Source: Minwuia sp048007105 (GTDB lineage Bacteria > Pseudomonadota > Alphaproteobacteria > Minwuiales > Minwuiaceae). Taken from it: a stretch of 64,000 bases of DNA. The notes beneath the pieces are model-generated. The model made no database searches and was not told where the DNA came from. It worked only from the letters and a program-made list of their open reading frames with translations. The position numbers and the translations under genes are program-made. Positions within the stretch are counted from its first letter, which is position 1; every line of letters starts with the position of its first letter. Of the stretch, positions 8,263-16,377 are shown piece by piece. The stretch covers positions 2,232,001 to 2,296,000 of the forward strand of contig NZ_CP180352.1 of the NCBI RefSeq assembly GCF_048007105.1. The letters are read 5' to 3'.

Positions 8263-10587
8263 CTACCGCGCCATGAGCCGGAAGTAGAGCATGGCGAGCC
8301 GCTCCGGCAGCTGCTCGACCGAGCGAAGCGGCAGAAACTGGCGGCGGCCGAAGACGGCCTGACCGGCGGCGCCAGCTTCGGGCTTGAGGCCAATCGCGAA
8401 GACGTCGATCGCCTCGGCCCGCAGTTCCTGGACAGCGCGTTTCGCATCCTCTGTCAGATAGCCCGGATCGCGGACATCGATGTCGGAAGGCTCGCCGTCT
8501 GTGAGCACGATCAGCAGCCGCCGGTGCGTCCGCTCTCCGGCCAGCAGTGCGCCGCAGTGGCGGATGGCTGCGCCGAGCCGGGTTGAGAGACCCGGTTCGA
8601 CGGCGGCGATGCGCCGCGCGGCCGCCTCGCCGAAATCCTCGCCGAAGGCCTTGAGCGGGCGGAACCGGACCTTCTCCCGCCCGTCCGAATCGAAGGCGGC
8701 GACCGACAGCGGGTCGCCCAGCCTGTCCATTGCGCCCGCGAGAAGCAGGGCAGCGTCCCGTTCGATCCCGATCAGCCGCTCGCCCTTCGCGCCGGCCCGG
8801 TCGCCCGTCGACAGCGAGGCGTCCAGCAGCAACAGGATCGAGATATCGCGCTGCTCGCGCTCGAACGTCTCGTAGACCCGCGGATCGGGATCCTCGCCGG
8901 CCCTGATGGCAATGACCGACGCGATGGCGGCGTCCATGTCCAGCCGCTCGCCCTCGGCCTTCTTCTTCTGACGCTTTGGCCGCCCGAACTTGACCGACCG
9001 GACCAGCGCGTCGATGCGATGGCCCAGTGCGGGATGCCGTTCCAGCACATCCTGCATCGGATTGCGGGGAACAGGTTCCGGCTGCACTTCCAGGATCGTC
9101 GTCCAGTCGTGGCGGTAGCGAACGGCGGCCCGGTCCCACTCGGCATAGGTGGCCACGGGCACACCGTCTTCCGGCGGCCGGCCGGCGGGGCGGACGCGGC
9201 CCGTGTCCTGGTCCGGCGCCTGATCCTCCCGGCGCTCGCCGTCATCATTCTCCCGCTCCTCCTTGCGCGCCGTATCGATGGACATCTGCATTTCCATCTG
9301 CGGCCCGTCGGGCGGTTCCCGGTCCCAGAGTCCGGCATGATCGTCGCGGTAGACCGGCTCGGCGCGATAGGTCCTGGCGATGAAGGGGATACGCATCTGC
9401 CCCAGATCGTTGCCCAGCAGATTGCCGATTTCGCGGCTGATCGCCGGGTCGTCGATCCTGTCCAGGCGGTCCTGGAACATCGTGCGGCCCTTGCGGACCC
9501 AGGGTTCGGGATCGTCGAAGTCCGGGTCGAAGAGCGCTCGGGAAAGGCGCTCGAGAAGTTGCGGCACGGTCCGGGCAGTACCGGGCTCGATGGCATGAAA
9601 CGGCCCCCAGAACCGCCGCAGGCCCGGCAGCCGCTGTATTGCCAGGTATTCGACCCGGGCATCCTCGATCAGCGAGGTCAGCACGATCTGCAGCGGCTTC
9701 AGACTGCCCGGGTCGAAACGGCCGGGTGTGAAGCGGCGGTGGGCGGCCGCGTGCGCGACGGCGGCGAAACAGGCCTTCCGCCGCATCTCCTCGGACACTT
9801 CCGATAAAGTTCGCGGCAGCATGACGAACCGGCCAGCCAGCACGGGCCGTCCGGGCGGGGCGTCGGGATCGTCCGGCAAGGGCAGGAATCCGAGCTTCAT
9901 CGGCCGGTCCCAGAGCGCGTGCGCGAAGCTCTGCAGCGGCGCGGCATACTGCGCGGCGGCGCCTTCGCCGGCGTCTTCCAGCAGTTGCCGCGCCAGCGGA
10001 TCGGCGAGCGAGAACCATGCGTTCAGCTTTGCCCGCGCCCCGCCGCCGGCGCGCAGGCCGGTCGCAACCCAGTCGACGAAGGCGGGCCCTTCCAGTGCCC
10101 GCCACACCGTCGGCAGGTTCTCCAGCGTGGGTTCCAGTGCGGCCGGACCGGCTTCGGCGGTGCGGCGCAGACCGTCCAGCCATGGCGCGGCCCGGGCTTC
10201 CGTCTCCAGCCGCGCTGCGCGTTCGCCGAAGCTTTCGATGAAGCGGGTCGCGAGGCGTGCTCCGCATTCACGGCAGATGGCGCGCGCCGTCCGCCCCGTC
10301 TCCAGAATCACGCCGGCATCCACCTGCCCGGCATGACCGGCAGAGAAGCGGAGATAGGCAATCACGCAACCCGGTCCGGCGTTGATGTCGAACAGGGCCA
10401 TGACCGTTTCGGACCAGGCTTCGCGGTAACCGATCAGGGCCGTTCGCTCGAGACGCGCCCATTCGGCGTGAAAGGCGGCGCGCAGGTCGGGACGTCGGGC
10501 GACGTAGCGGTGCAGCCGGGTGACCGGGCTTTCCGGCTCGGCGGTGATGACGCTGAGCGCCGGTCCGCTGTCCGCGCCCTGCACCAT
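8263..10587 (-). CDS. NorD/CbbO-family von Willebrand factor A protein
   Basis: Large (774 residues) cytoplasmic protein with a C-terminal VWA domain beginning near residue 585. The MIDAS motif is DASLS, with LTDGEPSDID further on. The upstream part is long and mostly helical, with a highly charged linker before the VWA and a CxxC (CRECG) near residue 120. In the NorD/CbbO family such proteins partner a MoxR-type AAA+ ATPase to remodel or activate a metalloenzyme (NO reductase or Rubisco). The partner gene lies immediately upstream, with overlapping start and stop (ATGA). Neither norCB nor cbbLS is in the window, so the target here is unknown. Confidence 0.8.
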   Translation of the reverse strand: MVQGADSGPALSVITAEPESPVTRLHRYVARRPDLRAAFHAEWARLERTALIGYREAWSETVMALFDINAGPGCVIAYLRFSAGHAGQVDAGVILETGRTARAICRECGARLATRFIESFGERAARLETEARAAPWLDGLRRTAEAGPAALEPTLENLPTVWRALEGPAFVDWVATGLRAGGGARAKLNAWFSLADPLARQLLEDAGEGAAAQYAAPLQSFAHALWDRPMKLGFLPLPDDPDAPPGRPVLAGRFVMLPRTLSEVSEEMRRKACFAAVAHAAAHRRFTPGRFDPGSLKPLQIVLTSLIEDARVEYLAIQRLPGLRRFWGPFHAIEPGTARTVPQLLERLSRALFDPDFDDPEPWVRKGRTMFQDRLDRIDDPAISREIGNLLGNDLGQMRIPFIARTYRAEPVYRDDHAGLWDREPPDGPQMEMQMSIDTARKEERENDDGERREDQAPDQDTGRVRPAGRPPEDGVPVATYAEWDRAAVRYRHDWTTILEVQPEPVPRNPMQDVLERHPALGHRIDALVRSVKFGRPKRQKKKAEGERLDMDAAIASVIAIRAGEDPDPRVYETFEREQRDISILLLLDASLSTGDRAGAKGERLIGIERDAALLLAGAMDRLGDPLSVAAFDSDGREKVRFRPLKAFGEDFGEAAARRIAAVEPGLSTRLGAAIRHCGALLAGERTHRRLLIVLTDGEPSDIDVRDPGYLTEDAKRAVQELRAEAIDVFAIGLKPEAGAAGQAVFGRRQFLPLRSVEQLPERLAMLYFRLMAR

Positions 10588-11387
10588 CAGATGCAGGCGT
10601 CCACCAGTTCATCCAGGGCGATGCGCATGTCGCCGTCATCGGTGATCGGCGTGACGATCCCGGCGTGACAGGCGGTGTGCGGGGCGACCCCGGCCCCGAT
10701 CAGGCGCGCGGTCTGGATCAGCATGCGGGTCGATGCGCCTTCCTCCAGCCCTTCGCCGCGCAGCGTTCGCGTGCGTACGCCGAGCTCGACGAGTTGCCGG
10801 GCGAGACCGTCCTCGACCGCCGCCTCCTTCGCCACGATCGATGCCTCGACGGCGGCTTCCGGGTAGTTGAAGTCGAGGGCCAGGAACCGCTGCTTCGTCG
10901 ATTCCTTGAGGTCCTTGAGCACGCTCTGGTAGCCGGGGTTGTAGGAGACGACGAGCTGGAAGTCGGGATGCGCCTTGACCAGCTCGTTCTTCTTTTCCAG
11001 CGGCAGGATGCGCCGCTCGTCGGTCAGCGGGTGGATGATGACCGTCGTGTCCTGGTGCGCCTCGACGATTTCGTCCAGATAACAGATCGCGCCATGGCGG
11101 ACGGCCTGGGTGAGCGGCCCGTCGTGCCAGACCGTACCCGCGCCATCCAGCAGGAACCGCCCGACAAGGTCCGACGCCGTCATGTCTTCGTGGCAAGCGA
11201 CCGTTATCAGCGGCTTGCCCAACTTCCACGCCATGTATTCGATGAAGCGCGTCTTTCCGCAGCCGGTGGGGCCCTTCAGCATGACGGGCAGGCGGTGCCT
11301 GTAGGCAGCCTCGAAGACGCCGGTCTCCTCGCCCGAGGGTTCGTAGAAAGGTTCTTCGTCCAGCCTGTAGGCGTCCAGTTCGGCCAT
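10587..11387 (-). CDS. MoxR-type AAA+ ATPase, NorQ/CbbQ family
   Basis: Hexameric AAA+ ATPase of the CbbQ/NorQ/GvpN group. I use the ATG at 11387, preceded by GGAGG, giving 266 residues; the longer frame (to 11426) adds an unlikely Cys/Trp-rich leader. Walker A is GPTGCGKT (39-46) and Walker B ICYLDEI (101-107), followed by EAHQDTTVIIHPLTDERR and an arginine-finger region, all typical of the family. It overlaps the VWA gene by 4 bases, so the two are made together. A terminator-like hairpin sits just upstream of the ribosome-binding site. It faces the cytochrome c2 gene divergently. Confidence 0.87.
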   Translation of the reverse strand: MAELDAYRLDEEPFYEPSGEETGVFEAAYRHRLPVMLKGPTGCGKTRFIEYMAWKLGKPLITVACHEDMTASDLVGRFLLDGAGTVWHDGPLTQAVRHGAICYLDEIVEAHQDTTVIIHPLTDERRILPLEKKNELVKAHPDFQLVVSYNPGYQSVLKDLKESTKQRFLALDFNYPEAAVEASIVAKEAAVEDGLARQLVELGVRTRTLRGEGLEEGASTRMLIQTARLIGAGVAPHTACHAGIVTPITDDGDMRIALDELVDACI

Positions 11388-11398
11388 GGCGGTCCTCC

Positions 11399-11442
11399 AG
11401 AAACAAAATAAGCCGCAGCGGGACACGCGGTCCCGTCACGGC
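11399..11442 (-). terminator. Hairpin plus T-rich run upstream of norQ-like gene (possible attenuator)
   Basis: On the minus strand the stem CGGGAC/GTCCCG (loop CGCGT) is extended by GCCG/CGGC across a small internal loop and is followed at once by TTATTTTGTTT. This has the form of an intrinsic terminator, yet it lies between any upstream promoter and the ribosome-binding site of the ATPase gene. It could be a leader attenuator, or it could end antisense transcripts arriving from the cycA side. Confidence 0.45.
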
Positions 11443-11655
11443 TTCACTGCCAAGTTTGGGTCGCGGACGGCCCTGTCCGCGTCTGTCGGCAGTTTCGCAA
11501 GTGCAGCATCGGCCCGCAAGCTATTGCTTGTCCGCGAGTTCCTCACGTCACGGATGGAAGGCGCTTGCGGCGGCCGCGTTCCGTCAATTGGTCGCACCCC
11601 GGAACCGTTCCGCCGGCCCCTGCGTAAACCGTCCGAAAAGCAAGAGGAGGAAACC

Positions 11656-12042
11656 ATGATCGGGCGCATCATACTTCCCGTCGCAGCAGGTCTTCTGCTG
11701 GCTGCAGGGGCCGCTCACGCCGAGGGCGATCCGGTGGCGGGCGAGGATGTCTTCAAGAAGTGCAAGGTTTGCCACATGGTTGGCGACGGCGCCAAGAACC
11801 GCGTGGGACCGATGCTGAACGACGTCTTCGGCCGACAGGCGGGCGCACTGGACGGCTACCGCTACTCATCCGCGATGCAGAAGGCCGGCGAAGACGGCCT
11901 GGTCTGGTCGGAGGAAGCGATGATGGAATATCTCGAGAAGCCGCGCGACGTCGTAAAGGGTACGAAGATGGCGTTTCCCGGTCTGAAGAAGGAACAGGAC
12001 CGGGCCGACGTGATCTCGTATCTGAAGCAGTTCACGAACTAG
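11656..12042 (+). CDS. cycA: Cytochrome c2 (periplasmic electron carrier)
   Basis: Soluble periplasmic class I cytochrome c that returns electrons from cytochrome bc1 to the photosynthetic reaction centre and can also feed oxidases. The 128-residue precursor has a signal peptide with cleavage likely after AAHA (residue 22), one heme motif CKVCH at 36-40 and the distal ligand Met105 in GTKMAFPG. GAGGAGGAAA precedes the ATG. It is a compact c2 without large insertions. The position at the start of the photosynthesis cluster fits donation to the tetraheme subunit PufC. The gene name is by function; cycA and cycM families overlap in short proteins. Confidence 0.85.
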   Translation: MIGRIILPVAAGLLLAAGAAHAEGDPVAGEDVFKKCKVCHMVGDGAKNRVGPMLNDVFGRQAGALDGYRYSSAMQKAGEDGLVWSEEAMMEYLEKPRDVVKGTKMAFPGLKKEQDRADVISYLKQFTN

Positions 12043-12070
12043 GCGCGGCTCGGGCGGCGAAGCGGGTTCC

Positions 12071-12541
12071 ATGTCCCTGTCGCTTCTTGTCTTCATCGGT
12101 CTGAACGTGCTGGCGGCTTCGTCGGGTGCGCTGTTTCGGCCTGGCGGCTGGTACCGCGATCTCGACAAGCCGGCATGGCGGCCACCGGACTGGCTCTTCG
12201 GGCCGGTCTGGATGGTGCTGTACGGCATGATCGCCGTCTCCGGCTGGCTCGTGTGGCAGTCGGCGGGCTGGTCCGGCGCGCCGGAGGCGATTGCGGTCTA
12301 CGGCGTTCAGCTGGTGCTGAACGCGCTCTGGTCTGCGGTGTTCTTCGGCATGCGACGGCCCGATCTGGCGCTGGCCGAGATCGTTCTGCTCTGGCTGTCG
12401 ATCGTTGCGACCATCCTGCTGTTCCAGCCGTTCTCGCAGACCGCCGCCTGGCTGCTGGTCCCCTATCTGATCTGGGTCAGCTTTGCTGCCGTGCTGAACT
12501 TCAGCGTCTACCGCCGCAACCGGCCGTTCCGCATGGCCTGA
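12071..12541 (+). CDS. tspO: TspO/MBR tryptophan-rich sensory protein (copy 1, CrtK-type)
   Basis: Five-helix membrane protein of the TspO/benzodiazepine-receptor family, which binds tetrapyrroles. In Rhodobacter it modulates photosynthesis gene expression in response to oxygen. The 156-residue product has the family signature WYRDLDKPAWRPPDWLFGP near the N-terminus, LNALWSAVFF in helix 3 or 4, and PYLIWVSFAAVLNFSVYRRN at the end. It lies 28 bp after cycA on the same strand and ahead of bchI. A second copy lies at the far end of the cluster (55400-55897). Confidence 0.93.
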   Translation: MSLSLLVFIGLNVLAASSGALFRPGGWYRDLDKPAWRPPDWLFGPVWMVLYGMIAVSGWLVWQSAGWSGAPEAIAVYGVQLVLNALWSAVFFGMRRPDLALAEIVLLWLSIVATILLFQPFSQTAAWLLVPYLIWVSFAAVLNFSVYRRNRPFRMA

Positions 12542-12570
12542 GCGTTGGCCGGGCCGATTGTCACCCTGAA

Positions 12571-12588
12571 AGTCAAGTGGACTTGACA
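12571..12588 (+). promoter_or_regulatory. PpsR/CrtJ-type palindrome upstream of bchI
   Basis: The 18-mer AGT-N12-ACA (AGTCAAG...CTTGACA) matches the PpsR/CrtJ consensus TGT-N12-ACA except for one outer base. It has a clean inverted repeat TCAAG/CTTGA. TTGACA at its right end could serve as a -35 element. It is 80 bp before the bchI start. Confidence 0.6.
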
Positions 12589-12667
12589 CTTTTGGCGGAC
12601 TACCCTTTCCGCATGTGCGCCGCATGCCGGCCCCCAGCGGGCCGCCGGCGAGACGAAGGGGGTCAGC

Positions 12668-13693
12668 TTGGCGACTGCGTTTCCGTTCTCGGCCATCGTT
12701 GGCCAGGAAGAGATGAAGCAGGCGCTTCTGGTGTCGGCGGTGGATCCCTCGGTCGGCGGCGTCCTCGTTTTCGGCGACCGCGGCACTGGCAAGTCGACAG
12801 CCGTCAGGGCGCTGGCCGCACTTCTGCCCGACATGCGGGTCGTCGACGGGTGCCGCTACGCCTGCGATCCGGACAAGCCTCTGGACCATTGCGAGGACGA
12901 CTGCGCAGGACAGGTCTCGCGGGCCCGGCCGAAGGTTGCGCGCAAGCCCGTGCCGGTCATCGACCTTCCGCTTGGCGCGACCGAAGAGAGCGTGGTCGGC
13001 TCGCTCAATCTGGAGCGGGCGTTGTCCGACGGCGCCCGCGTCTTCGAACCCGGACTGCTGGCGCGGGCGAACCGCGGCTTTCTCTACATCGACGAGGTCA
13101 ATCTGCTGGAAGATCATCTGGTCGACCTGCTGCTCGATGTCGCCGCCTCCGGCGAGAATGTCGTCGAACGTGAGGGCCTGAGCGTCCGGCATCCGGCGCA
13201 GTTCGTGCTGATCGGCAGCGGCAATCCGGAAGAGGGTGAACTCAGGCCGCAGTTGCTCGACCGGTTCGGCCTGTCCGTCGAGGTGACGACGCCGACCGAC
13301 CTGAAGGCCCGCGTCGAGGTCATCCGACGCCGCGACGCTTTCGAGCGGGATCGCGAAGCGTATGCCGAGAGCTGGAAGAAGGCGGACGCGAAGATCCGCA
13401 ACAGGATCGGCCGCGCACGCAAGAAGCTGCCATCGGTCGAAACGCCTGACAGCGCTCTGGAACTGGCTGCACGCATCTGCAGCGAGCTTGGCACCGACGG
13501 TCTGCGGGGCGAACTCACGCTGATCCGGGCGGCGCGCGCGCTGGCGGCGCTGAGCGGCAAGTCCGCCGTCGAAGAGGCGCATCTGAAGGCGATGGCACCG
13601 TCGGCGCTGCGTCACCGGCTCCGCCGTGATCCGCTGGACGATACCGGCTCCGGCGTCCGTGTCGAACGGGCGCTGGAGGCGGTCTTTGCCTGA
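12668..13693 (+). CDS. bchI: Magnesium chelatase subunit I BchI
   Basis: AAA+ ATPase that, with BchD and BchH, inserts Mg2+ into protoporphyrin IX at the first step of bacteriochlorophyll synthesis. The 341-residue protein has Walker A GDRGTGKST (36-44) and Walker B FLYIDEVNLL (138-147), with the cysteine pair region CRYACDPDKPLDHCEDDC that is typical of BchI. The start is a TTG at 12668, preceded by GAAGGGGG five bases upstream; the encoded N-terminus TAFPFSAIVGQEEMK aligns with known BchI. The stop overlaps the bchD start (TGATG). Confidence 0.93.
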   Translation: MATAFPFSAIVGQEEMKQALLVSAVDPSVGGVLVFGDRGTGKSTAVRALAALLPDMRVVDGCRYACDPDKPLDHCEDDCAGQVSRARPKVARKPVPVIDLPLGATEESVVGSLNLERALSDGARVFEPGLLARANRGFLYIDEVNLLEDHLVDLLLDVAASGENVVEREGLSVRHPAQFVLIGSGNPEEGELRPQLLDRFGLSVEVTTPTDLKARVEVIRRRDAFERDREAYAESWKKADAKIRNRIGRARKKLPSVETPDSALELAARICSELGTDGLRGELTLIRAARALAALSGKSAVEEAHLKAMAPSALRHRLRRDPLDDTGSGVRVERALEAVFA

Positions 13694-15438
13694 TGGGCCG
13701 GCCGGCCGCAGCCACCGATGCCGCGGCCCTTCCCTGGATTGCGCTCGAGGTTCTCGCCGTCGATCCGTCCGCGCTGGGCGGCGCGGTCATCAAGGGCATG
13801 CCCCATGAGATCCGCCGGCGCTGGCTGGCCTGTCTGAACGAGGTGATGTCCGAGGGTGCGCGCCTGATGCGCATGCCGGTGGGCATCACCGAGGATCGTC
13901 TGCTGGGCGGGCTCGACCTTTCGGCGACGCTGGCGCGCGGGCGCCCCGTCTTCCAGTCCGGCATTCTGGAGGAGGTGAGCGGCGGCCTGGTTCATGTCGG
14001 CATGGCTGAGCGGATCGAGCCAAGGCTTGCAGGACTTCTGGGCGCAGCCATGGACAATGGCCTCATTCCCGGGCCGGACGGCATTGCGCGGCCTGTATCC
14101 TTCGGTGTGATCGCCTTTGACGAAGGTGTCGGCGACGAGACCCCGCCGCCAGGCCTCAGCGACCGGCTCGGCCTCTGTCTGCATGGTGCCAACACAACGG
14201 TAGAGCCGCCTTGCGGCGTTGAGGAAATCCGTTCCCGCATCGATGACGCGCGGCGTCGCCAATCCGACATCGAGACACCCGCCGAACTGCCCGAAGTCCT
14301 GTCGGCTGTGGCGCTCTCTCTTGGCATCGAATCGCTGCGGGCGCCGATGCAGGCGTTGAAGGCGGCGCGCATCATTGCTGCGCTGGACGGGTCGAACGAG
14401 GTCGCGGACTTCCATGTGGCGCTGGCCGTTCAACTGGTGCTGGCCGGCCGCGCCACCCGGATGCCATCGGAAGAGGAGCCGGCCGAGCAGCCCGATGAAC
14501 CGGAGATGCCGGAGGAGCCCGAGAGCGAGGATGCGAACGCCGAGGACGGGCAGGCGGTGCAGGACCGCCTGCTGGAATTGGTTGAGGCGATTCTGCCCGA
14601 CGATCTGCTGCTCGCCCTGCGCTCCGGCGAAAGGCGGCGCAACGCGCAACGGCAGGGCAAGGCCGGCGCCTTCCGCAAGTCGGGACGCCGTGGGCGTCCT
14701 GTCGGCAGCCGCCGGGGCGACCCGCGCAGCGATGGCCGGCTCGACCTGATGGCGACGTTGCGGGCCGCCGCGCCCTGGCAGGCCTTGCGCCGCGGCCGAG
14801 ATGCCGGGCCGGCGTTGCGGGTTCACATGGAAGATCTCCGCGTGAAGCGCTTCCGCGAACGCAGCGAGACCACGACCATCTTCGCCGTCGACGCTTCGGG
14901 CTCGGCGGCCGTGCACCGGCTGGCGGAGGCGAAGGGCGCTGTCGAGCGGCTGCTCGCCGACTGCTACATCCGGCGCGACAGGGTCGCGCTGATTGCCTTC
15001 CGCGGCGCTGTAGCCGACCTCGTGCTGCCGCCGACCGGTTCTCTGACACGGGCGAAACGGTTGCTGGCGACGGTGCCCGGCGGCGGCGGGACGCCTCTGG
15101 CCTCGGGCATCGAGGCGGCCACAGCTCTGGCCGTGAGCATTGAGAGCTCCGGCGCGACGCCGCTGATCGTGCTGCTTACCGATGGCCGGGCGAATATCGG
15201 CCGGGACGGCGCTCCCGGCCGGGCGCAGGCCGCCGAGGACGCCACGGCTGCCGCCCGCGTGCTGCGGGTGCGGGGCATCAGGTCGCTGTTGATCGACGTA
15301 TCGCCGCGGCCGCGAACCGAGGCGAGCCGTCTTGCCGCCGAGATGGGGGCCGACTACCTGCCGCTGCCCTACGCGGATCCGGCCCGTCTCGACATGGCCA
15401 TCCGGAATGCGGCCCAGCCTGCCGGAAAGGCGGCCTGA
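13693..15438 (+). CDS. bchD: Magnesium chelatase subunit D BchD
   Basis: Platform subunit of Mg-chelatase. The 581-residue protein has a degenerate AAA+ N-terminal half, an acidic Pro/Glu linker (around residues 256-285), then a basic stretch (KSGRRGRPVGSRRG) and a C-terminal VWA domain. The VWA MIDAS DASGSAA is near residue 400 and LTDGRAN near 487. The degenerate P-loop and intact MIDAS are the normal arrangement for BchD. It overlaps bchI by one base and is followed by bchO two bases after its stop. Confidence 0.95.
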   Translation: MGRPAAATDAAALPWIALEVLAVDPSALGGAVIKGMPHEIRRRWLACLNEVMSEGARLMRMPVGITEDRLLGGLDLSATLARGRPVFQSGILEEVSGGLVHVGMAERIEPRLAGLLGAAMDNGLIPGPDGIARPVSFGVIAFDEGVGDETPPPGLSDRLGLCLHGANTTVEPPCGVEEIRSRIDDARRRQSDIETPAELPEVLSAVALSLGIESLRAPMQALKAARIIAALDGSNEVADFHVALAVQLVLAGRATRMPSEEEPAEQPDEPEMPEEPESEDANAEDGQAVQDRLLELVEAILPDDLLLALRSGERRRNAQRQGKAGAFRKSGRRGRPVGSRRGDPRSDGRLDLMATLRAAAPWQALRRGRDAGPALRVHMEDLRVKRFRERSETTTIFAVDASGSAAVHRLAEAKGAVERLLADCYIRRDRVALIAFRGAVADLVLPPTGSLTRAKRLLATVPGGGGTPLASGIEAATALAVSIESSGATPLIVLLTDGRANIGRDGAPGRAQAAEDATAAARVLRVRGIRSLLIDVSPRPRTEASRLAAEMGADYLPLPYADPARLDMAIRNAAQPAGKAA

Positions 15439-15440
15439 TC

Positions 15441-16373
15441 GTGTTGCGCGCACCTGCCATCTGCGGCGCGGACGGCCGGGCGGACCCCGATGCGCCGGAC
15501 TGGAGCCGTGACGGAAAGGACTGGCCGAACGCCGCGGCAAGCCGTTTCGTCGAGGCGGGTGGCATCCGCTGGCATGTGCAGGTGGCCGGCGATGGGCCGG
15601 TCCTGCTGCTGGTCCATGGCACCGGCGCGGCGACGCATTCCTGGCGCGATCTGCTGCCCTTGCTGACGCCGCATTTCACCGTGATTGCGCCCGACCTTCC
15701 GGGCCACGGCTTTTCGCAGCGTCTCAGGCGGCGGAGCGTCACTGTCGAAGGAATCGGCGAGGCGCTGGGCGCACTGCTCGTTCAACTGGATATGCAGCCC
15801 GAGATTGCGCTGGGCCATTCGGCCGGCGCCGCCATTCTGGCTGCCATGGCGATCGACAGCCGGATCGAGCCACGACTGCTTGTCAGTGTGAATGGCGCGC
15901 TGATGCCATTCCAGGGGCTCGCCGGTTTCACCTTCTCGCCGGTGGCGCGTCTGCTCAGCGCCACTTCGCTTGCGCCGCGCCTGTTTGCCTGGGGCGCCGC
16001 CGATCCGGCTGCCGTCCGCCGGCTGATCGAACGGATGGGCTCGCAGATCGACCGTGAAGGTCTGGTTCTCTACACGCGCCTGCTCCGCCGGAGCGGACAC
16101 GTCGCTGGCGCGGTGGACATGATGGCCGGATGGGATCTCGAGCGGCTGGCCCGCGCGCTGCCATCCCTGAAGCCGAAGCTGGTCCTTGTGGCCGGCAGCC
16201 GCGACACGGCTGTGCCGCCACGTGACGCGGAACGGATCCGCGAAAGGGTGCCAGGCTCAGAGCTGGAGAAGCTCGACGGGCTGGGACATCTCGCCCACGA
16301 GGAGCGGCCCGACGCGGTCGCCGGAATCGTGCTGCGCCATGCCCGAATCGGCGACGCCGGAGGCGGGGGATAA
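15441..16373 (+). CDS. bchO: Alpha/beta hydrolase BchO
   Basis: Alpha/beta-fold hydrolase always found with bchID in purple bacteria; its exact role in Mg-chelatase function is not settled. The 310-residue product starts at a GTG at 15441. It has the oxyanion strand LLLVHGTGAATHSW (56-69), the nucleophile elbow GHSAG (Ser127 region) and a C-terminal His in LDGLGHLAHEE. It forms the last member of the bchI-bchD-bchO operon, 2 bp after bchD. Confidence 0.9.
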   Translation: MLRAPAICGADGRADPDAPDWSRDGKDWPNAAASRFVEAGGIRWHVQVAGDGPVLLLVHGTGAATHSWRDLLPLLTPHFTVIAPDLPGHGFSQRLRRRSVTVEGIGEALGALLVQLDMQPEIALGHSAGAAILAAMAIDSRIEPRLLVSVNGALMPFQGLAGFTFSPVARLLSATSLAPRLFAWGAADPAAVRRLIERMGSQIDREGLVLYTRLLRRSGHVAGAVDMMAGWDLERLARALPSLKPKLVLVAGSRDTAVPPRDAERIRERVPGSELEKLDGLGHLAHEERPDAVAGIVLRHARIGDAGGGG

Positions 16374-16377
16374 CGGG

